DNA of 60,737 bases. It comes from Streptomyces phaeochromogenes (GTDB lineage Bacteria; Actinomycetota; Actinomycetes; Streptomycetales; Streptomycetaceae). A program made the position numbers and the translations under genes. A model generated the notes under the pieces. It ran no database searches and was not told the origin of the DNA. It saw nothing but the letters and a program-made list of their open reading frames with translations. How positions within the stretch are numbered: position 1 is the first letter of the stretch; each line of letters begins with the position of its first letter. Shown piece by piece: positions 25,344-33,597 of this stretch. The stretch covers positions 1 to 60,737 of the forward strand of contig NZ_LIQZ01000108.1 in NCBI RefSeq assembly GCF_001418655.1, given 5' to 3'.

Positions 25344-26854
25344 GGGGTGCCCTCCCGCTTCTCGGAGGCGTACGCGTGGCGGTAGAGCGCGAGGGACGGC
25401 GCGTAACGCCCCGACGGGTCGCGCATGTGCAGGTCGTCCAGGACGTCGTAGGCCCAGCTCCTGCCCAGCCTGCGGCTCCATTCGAAGGGCCCCAGGGGGT
25501 AGTTGACGCCCAGGCGCATCGCCGTGTCGATGTCCTCCTCGGTGGCCACTCCCTTGGCGACGGCGTCGTGCGCCAGGTCGACGATGCGGGCCACCGTGCG
25601 GGCGACGATCAGGCCAGGCACGTCCCCGATGACGCTGACGTCCTTGCCGAGCGCCTGGAAGAGCCCGGTGGCCTCGGCGAGGGTCTGGGTCTGGGTGTCC
25701 TGCGAGTGGGACAGGGCGATCCGGGTCGCCCGGCGGTAGTCGAGCGCCAGGTCGAAGTAGACGACGTCACGGAACTCGACGGCGGTCTGGCCGTCCGCGA
25801 GGGCCAGCTGGCCGCCGCTCGGCAGCACCAGCCGCGTGCCGTGGTCCTCCTCGTCCTCGCGGACCTGGATGCCCGCCTCGCGGATCAGCGCGACCAGCTC
25901 GGCCGCGGGGCCCAGATCGCCCTCGACGACGACGTACGCGGGCGGCTGGACCTTCTCCGCGGTGTGCGGCTCGGGACGCTCGCCCTCGGCCCCGTAGTCG
26001 TACCAGCCGTGCCCCGACTTGCGGCCGTGGCGGCCCGACTCGACGAGCCTGCGCTGGGCCAGCGAGGGCGTGAACCGCACGTCCTGGAAGAAGGCCTCCC
26101 AGACGGAGCGCGTGACGGACTCGTTGACGTCCTGGCCGATGAGGTCGGTCAGTTCGAAGGCGCCCATCCTGAAGCCGCCCGACTCGCGCAGGACCGCGTC
26201 GATCGTGGCGGGGTCGGCGGCCTGGGCCTCGTAGACCGCGAAGGCCTCGGCGTAGAAGGGCCGCGCGATGCGGTTGACGATGAAGCCCGGGGTGTCGGCG
26301 CAGGCGACCGGGGTCTTCCCCCAGGCGCGGGCCATCTCGTACGCGCGCGTGGCCGACGTGACGTCGGTCGCGAACCCGGAGACGACCTCCACCAGGGGCA
26401 GCAGCGGCGCGGGGTTGAAGAAGTGCAGCCCCACGAAACGGCCGGGGTTGCGCAGGGCGCCGCCGATCGCGGTCACCGACAGGGAGGAGGTGTTGGTGGC
26501 GAGCAGGCAGTCGTCGTCGACGACGTCCTCCAGCTCGCGCAGCAGCTGCTGTTTGACGTCCAGGCGCTCCAGGACGGCTTCGACGACCAGGCCCGAGTCG
26601 GCGAGGTCGGCGAGGCTCTCCGCGGGGCGCAGACGGGCGCGGGCGGCGTCCCGTTCGGCGCCGGTCAGCCGGTCCTTCTCGACGAGCCGGTCGAGGCGGG
26701 CGGCGATCGCGTCGGCCGCGGCCTGTGCACGGCCCGGCACGGCGTCGTACAGCCGTACGGGGTGGCCCGCGACGAGCGCGACCTGAGCGATGCCCTGGCC
26801 CATGGTGCCGGTACCGACGACGGCCACGGGGCCGGCGAGGTCGAGTGCTGTCAT
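25340..26854 (-). CDS. 3-hydroxyacyl-CoA dehydrogenase (phenylacetate-type)
   Basis: 504 residues, longer than simple 3-hydroxybutyryl-CoA dehydrogenases because the C-terminal domain is doubled. The N-terminal NAD domain starts VAVVGTGTMGQGIAQVALVAGHPVRLYD (about 10-38). The catalytic region contains FVGLHFFNPAPLLPLVEVV and the GFIVNRIARPFYAEA segment. A second C-terminal dehydrogenase domain follows around residues 395-490 (LIVARTVARIVDLAHDAV, GVNYPLGPFEW). With PaaN next door it probably oxidises 3-hydroxyadipyl-CoA in phenylacetate breakdown (PaaH role). First in an operon with the TetR gene. Confidence 0.88.
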   Translation of the reverse strand: MTALDLAGPVAVVGTGTMGQGIAQVALVAGHPVRLYDAVPGRAQAAADAIAARLDRLVEKDRLTGAERDAARARLRPAESLADLADSGLVVEAVLERLDVKQQLLRELEDVVDDDCLLATNTSSLSVTAIGGALRNPGRFVGLHFFNPAPLLPLVEVVSGFATDVTSATRAYEMARAWGKTPVACADTPGFIVNRIARPFYAEAFAVYEAQAADPATIDAVLRESGGFRMGAFELTDLIGQDVNESVTRSVWEAFFQDVRFTPSLAQRRLVESGRHGRKSGHGWYDYGAEGERPEPHTAEKVQPPAYVVVEGDLGPAAELVALIREAGIQVREDEEDHGTRLVLPSGGQLALADGQTAVEFRDVVYFDLALDYRRATRIALSHSQDTQTQTLAEATGLFQALGKDVSVIGDVPGLIVARTVARIVDLAHDAVAKGVATEEDIDTAMRLGVNYPLGPFEWSRRLGRSWAYDVLDDLHMRDPSGRYAPSLALYRHAYASEKREGTP

Positions 26855-26877
26855 GCTCGCGATCCTCCCGCACGGGG

Positions 26878-26886
26878 TTGTCCACA
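26878..26886. promoter_or_regulatory. Perfect DnaA box TTGTCCACA
   Basis: Single consensus Streptomyces DnaA box just upstream of the 3-hydroxyacyl-CoA dehydrogenase gene. A single box has little proof of function. Confidence 0.4.
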
Positions 26887-26910
26887 GGTTCAGCGGACCC
26901 CCTTGTCCCG

Positions 26911-26924
26911 ACCGATCGTTCGGT
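26911..26924. promoter_or_regulatory. PaaR-like operator between the 3-hydroxyacyl-CoA dehydrogenase and paaN
   Basis: ACCGATCGTTCGGT fits ACCGNNCGNNCGGT at every fixed position. It lies in the shared promoter region of the divergent pair, next to a TetR gene. Confidence 0.65.
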
Positions 26925-26960
26925 TACTCTAACTCTGTCCGCCCGTTTCTGCCCAGGTCG

Positions 26961-26980
26961 TGAGCTCGACGAAGAGCTCA
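26961..26980 (+). promoter_or_regulatory. Hairpin in the paaN leader
   Basis: TGAGCTC-gacgaa-GAGCTCA, perfect 7-bp stem, ending four bases before the GAGGAG ribosome site of paaN. It could affect translation. Confidence 0.35.
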
Positions 26981-27002
26981 TGAGACGAGGAGTTGGTCCC
27001 TC

Positions 27003-28694
27003 ATGGCCGCCGAACTCACCGCGCACCAGCTGATCGCACAGCACCGGCCCACCCTCGACCAGGCGCTGGAAGCGATCCGCACGCGCGCGTACTGGTCGCC
27101 ACACCCCGAGCACCCCAAGGCGTACGGGGAGAACGGCAGCCTGGACGCGGTGGCGGGCAAGGCCGCCTTCGACGCCCTCCTCGGCTCCCGCCTCGACCTC
27201 GGCCAGCCCGGCACCGACGACTGGGTGGGCGGCGAGACCTCGCCGTACGGAATCGAGCTGGGCGTCACCTACCCGCACGCGGACGTCGACACCCTGCTGC
27301 CCGCCATGCGCGCGGGGCAGCGCGCGTGGCGCGACGCGGGCGCGGAGATGCGGGCGGTGGTGTGCCTGGAGATCCTCAAGCGGATCAGCGACCGCACGCA
27401 CGAGTTCGCGCACGCGGTCATGCACACCAGCGGCCAGGCCTTCATGATGGCGTTCCAGGCGGGCGGCCCGCACGCACAGGACCGCGGCCTGGAGGCGGTG
27501 GCGTACGCGTACGTGGAGCAGGTCCGCACCCCCGACAACGCCGAGTGGACGAAGCCCCAGGGCAAGCGCGACCCGCTCGCGCTGACCAAGCGGTTCACGC
27601 CGGTGCCGCGCGGTGTCGCGCTGGTGATCGGCTGCAACACCTTCCCGACGTGGAACGGCTATCCGGGCCTGTTCGCCTCCCTGGCCACGGGCAACGCGGT
27701 GCTCGTGAAGCCCCACCCGCGCGCGGTGCTGCCGCTCGCGCTCACCGTCCAGGTGGCCCGCGAGGTGCTCGCCGAGGCCGGCTTCGACCCGAACCTGGTG
27801 GCGCTGGCCGCCGAGCGGGCGGGCGAGGGCATCGCCAAGACGCTGGCGACACGCCCGGAGATCCGGATCATCGACTACACGGGTTCGACGGCGTTCGGCG
27901 ACTGGCTGGAGGCCAACGCCCGCCAGGCGCAGGTCTACACGGAGAAGGCCGGCGTCAACACGGTGCTCGTGGAGTCGACCGACAACTACAAGGGGATGCT
28001 GTCGAACCTCGCCTTCTCCTTGTCCCTCTACAGCGGCCAGATGTGCACGACCCCGCAGAACCTCCTCATCCCCCGCGACGGCATCCGTACGGAGGAGGGC
28101 CCCCGGTCGTACGACGAGGTGGTCGCCGACCTCGCGAGGTCGGTCGGCGGACTCCTCGGGGACGACGCCCGGGCGAACGGCCTGCTGGGCGCGATCGTGA
28201 ACCCTGACGTGAAGGCCCGCCTGGAGGCAGCCGCCGGTCTGGGCGAAGTCGCCCTCGCCTCACGGGAGATCGCCAACCCCGAGTTCCCGGACGCGGTCGT
28301 ACGCACCCCGGTGATCGTGAAGCTGGACGGCGCCAAGCCGGACGACCAGGCCGCGTTCATGAACGAGTGCTTCGGCCCCGTCTCCTTCGCGGTCGCGGTC
28401 GACTCGGCGGCGGACGCCGTGGCGCTGCTGCGGCGGACCATCAGCAGCAGGGGCGCGATGACCGTGGGCGCGTACACGACCTCGGAGGAGGTCGAGGAGG
28501 CCGTCCAGGAGGCCTGCCTGGAGGAGTGCGCCCAGCTCTCGCTCAACCTGACCGGCGGGGTCTACGTCAACCAGACCGCCGCGTTCTCGGACTTCCACGG
28601 CTCGGGCGGCAACCCGGCGGCGAACGCCGCGCTGTGCGACGGGGCGTTCGTGGCCAACCGGTTCCGCGTGGTGGAGGTTCGCCGGGAGGCGTGA
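27003..28694 (+). CDS. paaN: Phenylacetic acid degradation protein PaaN
   Basis: 563-residue aldehyde dehydrogenase-like protein of the PaaN type, in length and in its N-terminal LIAQHRPTLDQALEAIRTRAYWSPHPEHPKAYGENG. The dehydrogenase core runs from about residue 190; the nucleotide fold includes VIGCNTFPTWNGYPGLFASLATGNAVLVKPHP. The catalytic cysteine is likely in LYSGQMCTTPQN, and the general-base glutamate in YTEKAGVNTVLVES. PaaN acts in ring-opening of phenylacetyl-CoA derivatives in place of PaaZ in some bacteria. The rest of the paa operon is not in the window. It is preceded by GAGGAG and a hairpin. Confidence 0.9.
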   Translation: MAAELTAHQLIAQHRPTLDQALEAIRTRAYWSPHPEHPKAYGENGSLDAVAGKAAFDALLGSRLDLGQPGTDDWVGGETSPYGIELGVTYPHADVDTLLPAMRAGQRAWRDAGAEMRAVVCLEILKRISDRTHEFAHAVMHTSGQAFMMAFQAGGPHAQDRGLEAVAYAYVEQVRTPDNAEWTKPQGKRDPLALTKRFTPVPRGVALVIGCNTFPTWNGYPGLFASLATGNAVLVKPHPRAVLPLALTVQVAREVLAEAGFDPNLVALAAERAGEGIAKTLATRPEIRIIDYTGSTAFGDWLEANARQAQVYTEKAGVNTVLVESTDNYKGMLSNLAFSLSLYSGQMCTTPQNLLIPRDGIRTEEGPRSYDEVVADLARSVGGLLGDDARANGLLGAIVNPDVKARLEAAAGLGEVALASREIANPEFPDAVVRTPVIVKLDGAKPDDQAAFMNECFGPVSFAVAVDSAADAVALLRRTISSRGAMTVGAYTTSEEVEEAVQEACLEECAQLSLNLTGGVYVNQTAAFSDFHGSGGNPAANAALCDGAFVANRFRVVEVRREA

Positions 28695-28746
28695 GGATTC
28701 GGCCCGAGGGGCGCGGGACGTCTTGCGACTGCGGACCGGTGTGGCT

Positions 28747-28770
28747 GGTCGCGCAGTTCCCCGCGCCCCT
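28747..28770. repeat. Isolated copy of the GCGCAGTTCCCC repeat
   Basis: 24-nt exact inverted copy of 3306-3329, again between convergent genes (paaN and an RNA methyltransferase). The GCCCCT-ga-TGGGGC stem at its end may help termination. Confidence 0.65.
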
Positions 28771-28787
28771 GATGGGGCACCCCGTAC

Positions 28788-29564
28788 CTACGAGGCACTC
28801 CAGTGGAACAGGGTCATCGCCACGCTGGTGGCGAGGTTGTAGCTGGAGACCTGGGGCCGCATCGGCAGCGAGACCAAGTGGTCCGTACGGGCGCGCAGTT
28901 CACCCGACAACCCGCTGCGCTCGGAGCCGAAGGCGAGGACCGCGTCGTCCGGAAGCTTCAGCGCCCGGATGTCCTCGCCCTCGGGGTCGAGGGCGAACAC
29001 CGGCCCGGCGGGCAGCTCGTCCACGGTCAGCCGCTCGACGGCCGTGGCGAAGTGCAGGCCCGCCCCGGCGCGTACCACCGTGGGATGCCACGGATCGAGC
29101 GTGCCGGTCGTGACGACCCCCGTCGCCCCGAAACCGGCCGCGAGCCGGATCACGGCACCCGCGTTGCCGAGGTTGCGCGGCTGGTCGAGGACGACCACGG
29201 GCGCGATGCGGGGCGTGCGGGCCAGCACGCGCAGATTGGCTGCGCGCTCGGGACGTACCGCCAGGGCGGCCACGGCGGTGGGGTGCGGGCGCGGGACGAG
29301 GGCTTCGTACGCGGCCTGCGGGACCTCCGTCAGGAGGGCGTCCAGTGTGTCCCGTACGTCCGGGGCCAGGTCGTCGGCGAGGGCGAGCGCGGCCTGTCGA
29401 TCGGCGGTGACCGCCAGCGGGATCTCGGCCCGGAAGCGCACGGCGTGCTTGAGGGCGTGGAAGCCGTCGAGCAGCACGGAGGTGCCGGCGAGCCGACGCC
29501 AGGCGCTCACGGGATCAAGATCGCGGGGGTCGACGGGATCGAGGTCGCGGGGGTCGTCCGTCAT
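28788..29564 (-). CDS. TrmH/SpoU-family RNA 2'-O-methyltransferase
   Basis: 258 residues from ATG 29564. The SPOUT knot motifs are VVLDQPRNLGNAGAVIRLAAGFGATGVV (motif 1), VFALDPEGEDI, LAFGSERSGLS (motif 2) and LPMRPQVSSYNLATSVAMTLF (motif 3). These bind S-adenosylmethionine and methylate a ribose in tRNA or rRNA; target not known. The first residues contain a short repeat DPRDLDPV twice. It overlaps the upstream HTTM gene by 4 bp, so the methyltransferase sits at the end of an otherwise membrane-protein operon. Confidence 0.88.
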   Translation of the reverse strand: MTDDPRDLDPVDPRDLDPVSAWRRLAGTSVLLDGFHALKHAVRFRAEIPLAVTADRQAALALADDLAPDVRDTLDALLTEVPQAAYEALVPRPHPTAVAALAVRPERAANLRVLARTPRIAPVVVLDQPRNLGNAGAVIRLAAGFGATGVVTTGTLDPWHPTVVRAGAGLHFATAVERLTVDELPAGPVFALDPEGEDIRALKLPDDAVLAFGSERSGLSGELRARTDHLVSLPMRPQVSSYNLATSVAMTLFHWSAS

Positions 29565-31045
29565 GCCGTGAAGCCTACGTGCGGAGGCTCGGCCCTCTCG
29601 GCCGTCTCCGGGGTGCGCTCCGGCTCCTTGCGGGGCCGCGGGACCGTACGAAGCGTTCGGCCCAGACGCGAAAACAGCCGTCCACGCGCGCGTGCCGCCC
29701 ATCCGCCCACGCGGCGCAGGAACGACGTCGGCAGGAACACGGCGTCGGCGGCGATCATCGCGAGCGAGAAGAACGGCAGGCCCAGCACGACGGCGATCAC
29801 GGCGTGCTCGGTGATCATGGCGGCCAGCAGGACGTTCTTCACCCGCCGGTTGAACAGCGTGAAGGGGAAGGCGACCTGCACGATCACCGTCCCGTACGTC
29901 ACGAGCAGCATCAGCGTGCCGCTCGCGGACAGCAGATCGGAGAGAGCCGGCCAGGGGGAGAAGTAGTCCAGGTGGAGGGGGTAGTAGACGGCGGTGCCGT
30001 CCTGCCAGCGCGTGCCCTGGATCTTGTACCAGCCGGCGGTCGCGTAGATCAGACACGCCTCGGCCATGATCACGAAGAGGGCGGCGTTGTGGACGAGGTT
30101 GGCGACCACGTCGAGGAGGATGCGGGGCTGGACGCTCCGGCCGTACCGGCCGGCCAGCCACCACAGGCCCTGTACGGCCCACAGCCCCCAGTAGATCGTC
30201 CGCCAGCCGCCGAGAAAGCCGCCGTCGATCTTCCCCGCGAGCGTGGCCGCGGCCAGGACGAGGCCGAGCACTGTCCAGAGGACGGGACCGGCCCTGTCCG
30301 GGCCCACCCACGCTCCACGCGCGCATGCGTCCCTGGCTCGGCGCTCCCGCCGCTCGTCCAGCGACCAGACCTGTCCGCAGCGCGTGAGCACGAGGTAGAT
30401 CGCCATGAGGTGGATGACGTTGTCGCCGCCGTCCCCCATGAAGATGCTGCGGTTCTGCAGGGAGAGCACGCCGACCATGAAGAGCACGGACATGGTCCGG
30501 GTCCGCCAGCCGAGCATCAGCAGGAAGCTGGACAGTACGGCGAACGCGTAGACGATCCCGAACCAGACCTGGCCGTCGGCCCACATCAGGGCCGTGAAGG
30601 CGTGATTGCTCGCGATGAGCTGCTGGGCGAGGTCCCAGCTCCAGGGGCCGTCGGGCCCGTACAGCTCCTCGCGGTGCGGGAACTCCCGCAACAGGAACAG
30701 CAGCCAGGTCGCGGCGAAACCTATGCGGATCACGGCGCTCTGGTACGGGCCGAGCGCCTCGCCGGTGACGCGTGTGATGGCGTGCGCGAGGGTCCGGTCG
30801 ACGCGGTGACTACGGTCGAACCGGCTTATCCGGCCGGCGAGCCGCTCCCGACCGAGGGTGCGCGTCCGGTCCCGGCTGAGGGTGCTCGTGCGGTGGTGGT
30901 CGGGGGTGCTCGCCGGGACGCCGGCCGGGTTGGGACCGCGGTCATGGTTGTCCGGCGGGGTGGGCTTGGGGTCGCGGTCACCCGTCGGTTCGTGGTTGCC
31001 CAGCGGGTCGGGGTTGCCCGTCGGGTCGTGGCCGAGGTCGCTCAT
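29561..31045 (-). CDS. HTTM-domain membrane protein (vitamin K-dependent carboxylase-like)
   Basis: 494 residues from ATG 31045, overlapping the DUF5819 stop by 4 bp. A Pro/Asp-rich cytoplasmic N-terminus (about 1-80) precedes a polytopic region of about eight to ten helices. Segments such as SAVIRIGFAATWLLFLLREFPH, LIASNHAFTALMW, SIFMGDGGDNVIHLMAIYL and AGWYKIQGTRWQDG resemble the HTTM domain shared with gamma-glutamyl carboxylase. No enzyme activity has been shown for most bacterial members. The partner DUF5819 protein is encoded immediately upstream. Substrate unknown. Confidence 0.8.
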   Translation of the reverse strand: MSDLGHDPTGNPDPLGNHEPTGDRDPKPTPPDNHDRGPNPAGVPASTPDHHRTSTLSRDRTRTLGRERLAGRISRFDRSHRVDRTLAHAITRVTGEALGPYQSAVIRIGFAATWLLFLLREFPHREELYGPDGPWSWDLAQQLIASNHAFTALMWADGQVWFGIVYAFAVLSSFLLMLGWRTRTMSVLFMVGVLSLQNRSIFMGDGGDNVIHLMAIYLVLTRCGQVWSLDERRERRARDACARGAWVGPDRAGPVLWTVLGLVLAAATLAGKIDGGFLGGWRTIYWGLWAVQGLWWLAGRYGRSVQPRILLDVVANLVHNAALFVIMAEACLIYATAGWYKIQGTRWQDGTAVYYPLHLDYFSPWPALSDLLSASGTLMLLVTYGTVIVQVAFPFTLFNRRVKNVLLAAMITEHAVIAVVLGLPFFSLAMIAADAVFLPTSFLRRVGGWAARARGRLFSRLGRTLRTVPRPRKEPERTPETAERAEPPHVGFTA

Positions 31046-32016
31046 CGGGCGCTCGCCTCCGTCCCCGTGGACTCCGCGGGCCGCGTCCCGGCCGCCCGGT
31101 CGGCCTCCGAGACCGGCCACCAGGGCAGCACGCGGACGATGGGCTTGTCGGACACCTGCTCCTGGCTCCACTTCGGAGGCGGCACATTGCTCGTACGGGA
31201 GCGGACCTGGACCTGTTGCACGACCGCGCCCCGGCCGCCGGCCTGCTCGCGGTCCAGGCGCAGGACGACGATGCGGCGCAGGTACTTCTCGGAGAGGGAG
31301 CCGCGCAGGCCGTTCGGACGGTTCGCGTTGTCGTGCGTGGCCACGAAGAAGTCCCAGGCCCGGCGCAGCTCGTTCTGCTGGGTGTGGCTCGGCAGCAGAT
31401 TGCCGTCGATGGCGGCACCGTCCAGCGCGGAGAGGTCGTACCAGCGGGTCGTCCTGATCTCACCGTCCGCGGCCCGCACGTCGGCGCGGACCTGGACCGC
31501 GATGTTCTGCTGCAGCGGGTTGGGCGCGAAGAGCTTCCAGTTCTGCTCGAACTCGGGGTAGATCCACTCGTCGATCGCCTGCCCGTGCTGCTTGGTGACC
31601 GTGTTCGACGGCGCGACATGCAGGAAGACCATGCCGACGTGCACACAGGCGGCCACCGCGACGACGGCGAGCGCGAGCGCGGCAGCGATCTGGTACGGGA
31701 GGGAGAGGGCGGCGATGCCGGTGGGAGGGGGGAGCGGGGGACCGGCGAGGGCTGTGTCGACGTACTGCTCGTCGTCGTACCGGCCGTCGTATCGCTGGTC
31801 GTCGCGTTGCGGGTCGCCGTACTGCTGGGGGATCCGGGCGGGAGCCTCGCCGGAGAGCTTCTGCCCAGGACTGTCCGAGGTCTCGTGGCCGTCCGAGGTC
31901 TTGTGATCGTCTGCGGTCTCGTGGCCGTCCGGCGGAGAACTGTCGGGGACGGGGACGGCCGCCGCGGGCTCACCCGGCACGGGCCGGGCGTTCGAGCCCT
32001 TGTCGTACGCGTCCAT
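31042..32016 (-). CDS. DUF5819-family membrane protein, partner of the HTTM protein
   Basis: 324 residues from ATG 32016; the frame extends to GTG 32079. A disordered acidic N-terminus with repeats of DGHETSD/DDHKTSD type (about 25-60) precedes one membrane helix (IAAALALAVVAVAACVHVGMVFL). The outer domain (about 145-300) has WIYPEFEQNWKLFAPNPLQQN and WYDLSALDG, the conserved DUF5819 region. The same gene pair recurs in Actinobacteria. Function unknown, probably an extracytoplasmic partner of the HTTM carboxylase-like protein. Confidence 0.75.
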   Translation of the reverse strand: MDAYDKGSNARPVPGEPAAAVPVPDSSPPDGHETADDHKTSDGHETSDSPGQKLSGEAPARIPQQYGDPQRDDQRYDGRYDDEQYVDTALAGPPLPPPTGIAALSLPYQIAAALALAVVAVAACVHVGMVFLHVAPSNTVTKQHGQAIDEWIYPEFEQNWKLFAPNPLQQNIAVQVRADVRAADGEIRTTRWYDLSALDGAAIDGNLLPSHTQQNELRRAWDFFVATHDNANRPNGLRGSLSEKYLRRIVVLRLDREQAGGRGAVVQQVQVRSRTSNVPPPKWSQEQVSDKPIVRVLPWWPVSEADRAAGTRPAESTGTEASAR

Positions 32017-32133
32017 TCCGCCCCGTTCCCGAAGTCCGTCCGATTCCCGTCGCCCGTCCCGCGACAGTCGCACCGGCACGGTACTCAGGCCCGGCCGCCG
32101 AGCACAGTCCCATGGGTCACAGAGGCCACGAGG

Positions 32134-32142
32134 TTATCCACA
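32134..32142. promoter_or_regulatory. DnaA box TTATCCACA
   Basis: One perfect box of the TTATCCACA form in the divergent region between DUF5819 and acyl-CoA dehydrogenase genes. Confidence 0.4.
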
Positions 32143-32190
32143 GCGGTTGACACCTTACGACCCTCGCTCCTCCCCGAATCGAACACACCG

Positions 32191-32204
32191 ACCGATCGAT
32201 CGGC
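32191..32204. promoter_or_regulatory. Operator-like palindrome ACCGATCGATCGGC
   Basis: It contains the perfect dyad CCGATCGATCGG. It differs from the PaaR-like core ACCGNNCGNNCGGT only at the last base. It lies about 140 bp before the acyl-CoA dehydrogenase. Confidence 0.45.
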
Positions 32205-32283
32205 CTGCCGGTCAGCCTGTCGGTCGGCAGCCCTCCGGCGATCGGCCGGACCGGCTCGGCCCGCCCGCACCGTTCCCTTCTTC

Positions 32284-32297
32284 TAGAACCTGTTCTA
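32284..32297. promoter_or_regulatory. KstR-like operator before the acyl-CoA dehydrogenase
   Basis: TAGAACCTGTTCTA matches the mycobacterial KstR consensus TNNAACNNGTTNNA at every fixed position and is a perfect palindrome. It is 46 bp from the start codon, as expected for a repressor site. Confidence 0.6.
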
Positions 32298-32343
32298 TCT
32301 TGACGCTCCGCCAGATCAACGGATCCGCCGGAAGGACAAGGCC

Positions 32344-33480
32344 GTGGACTTCACCTTCACCGAGGAGCAGCAGGCGGCCGTGGAGGCGGCGAGGGCGGTG
32401 TTCGCGGGGGTCGCGCCGGACGGTGTGCCGAGTCCCGCGCTCACCGCCGGTGCCGTCGCGGACGACTTCGACCGCGCCCTGTGGGCGAAACTCGCCGACG
32501 CGGACCTGCTGAGCCTGCTGCTCGACGCCCGCCACGGCGGCGCGGGCCTGGACGCCGTCGCGCTCTGCCTGGTGCTGCGCGAGTCGGCGAAGGTGCTCGC
32601 GCGGGTGCCGTTGCTGGAGACCACCGCTGCCGCGGTGACCGTGCAGACGTACGGCGGCGAGGAGTTGAAGGCGGACCTGCTCACCCGGACCGGCCGGGGT
32701 GAACTGGTCCTGACGGTCGCCGCGAACGGACGTACCGGCCACGACGGCGCCGAACTCGCCGTGACCGCGCGGCCGGAGGGCGACCTGTGGGTGCTGGACG
32801 GGATGCAGACGGCCGTCCCCTGGGCGCAGAACGCCGACTTCGTCCTCGTACCCGCGCTGAGCAGCGACTCGGGCCGCTCCGTGCTCGCTCTTGTCCCCCG
32901 CGTCCACGAAGGCGTGCTGCTCGCCGAGCAGTTCTCGACATCGGGCGAGCGGCTCGGCGAACTCCGGCTGGATTCCGTACACGTTCCCGCCCGTGACGTC
33001 ATCGACGCCGACGGAGCCTGGAAGTCGCTGCGTGACCTGCTCGCCACCGGGACGTGCGCGCTGGCGCTCGGGCTGGGCGAGGGAGTGCTCGGGATGACGA
33101 GCGAATACACCAGCAAGCGGGAGCAGTTCGGGTTCCCGGTCGCCACGTTCCAGGCCGTGGCCGTGCAGGCCGCCGACCGCTACATCGACCTGCGCGCGAT
33201 GGAGGCGACCCTCTGGCAGGCCGCGTGGCGGATCAGCTCGGGGGCGGGCGGGGCGCTCCCAGCGTCGGGTGACATCGCCGTCGCCAAGATCTGGGCCTCC
33301 GAGGGCGTACGCCGTGTCGTGCAGACCGCGCAGCATCTGCACGGCGGCATCGGCGCGGACACCGACTACCCCCTGCACCGGTACCACGCCTGGGCCAAGC
33401 ACCTGGAACTCTCACTCGGCCCGGCAGCGGCACACGAGGAGGCACTGGGCGACCTGTTGGCGGCGCATCCCTTGGGCTGA
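32344..33480 (+). CDS. Acyl-CoA dehydrogenase, atypical FadE
   Basis: 378 residues from GTG 32344 with GGAAGGA upstream. N-terminal helical domain MDFTFTEEQQAAVEAARAVF, then a beta domain and the C-terminal helical domain (REQFGFPVATFQAVAVQAAD, HLHGGIGADTDYPLHRY). The usual C-terminal catalytic stretch (YEG(T) after DYP) is missing; the end reads KHLELSLGPAAAHEE. That is typical of subunits of heteromeric acyl-CoA dehydrogenases for sterol side chains or other bulky acids. No partner FadE lies adjacent. Two operator-like palindromes are upstream. Confidence 0.8.
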   Translation: MDFTFTEEQQAAVEAARAVFAGVAPDGVPSPALTAGAVADDFDRALWAKLADADLLSLLLDARHGGAGLDAVALCLVLRESAKVLARVPLLETTAAAVTVQTYGGEELKADLLTRTGRGELVLTVAANGRTGHDGAELAVTARPEGDLWVLDGMQTAVPWAQNADFVLVPALSSDSGRSVLALVPRVHEGVLLAEQFSTSGERLGELRLDSVHVPARDVIDADGAWKSLRDLLATGTCALALGLGEGVLGMTSEYTSKREQFGFPVATFQAVAVQAADRYIDLRAMEATLWQAAWRISSGAGGALPASGDIAVAKIWASEGVRRVVQTAQHLHGGIGADTDYPLHRYHAWAKHLELSLGPAAAHEEALGDLLAAHPLG

Positions 33481-33521
33481 GCGCGAGGCTCCGGGATGAG
33501 CGAGGTGCATTGAGACGGCCG

Positions 33522-33559
33522 GGCAGCCTTGAGACAGGCAGGCAGCCTTGAGACAGGCA
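33522..33559 (+). repeat. Two tandem 19-bp repeats (GGCAGCCTTGAGACAGGCA)
   Basis: 33522-33540 and 33541-33559 are identical, immediately before a terminator hairpin. A shorter TTGAGACGGCCGG relative lies at 33510. Confidence 0.75.
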
Positions 33560-33582
33560 GGCGGCCGGGAAACCCGGCCGCC
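33560..33582. terminator. Terminator between acyl-CoA dehydrogenase and rhodanese genes
   Basis: GGCGGCCGGG-aaa-CCCGGCCGCC, perfect 10-bp stem with a 3-nt loop between convergent genes. Confidence 0.75.
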
Positions 33583-33597
33583 CCGGGTCGGCGTCGG

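Noticed and set aside
28788..30584. Longer start for the RNA methyltransferase (frame open to 30584)
   Set aside because: Added residues are antisense-like Arg/Pro/Gly text overlapping the HTTM gene; ATG 29564 has a coupled 4-bp overlap.
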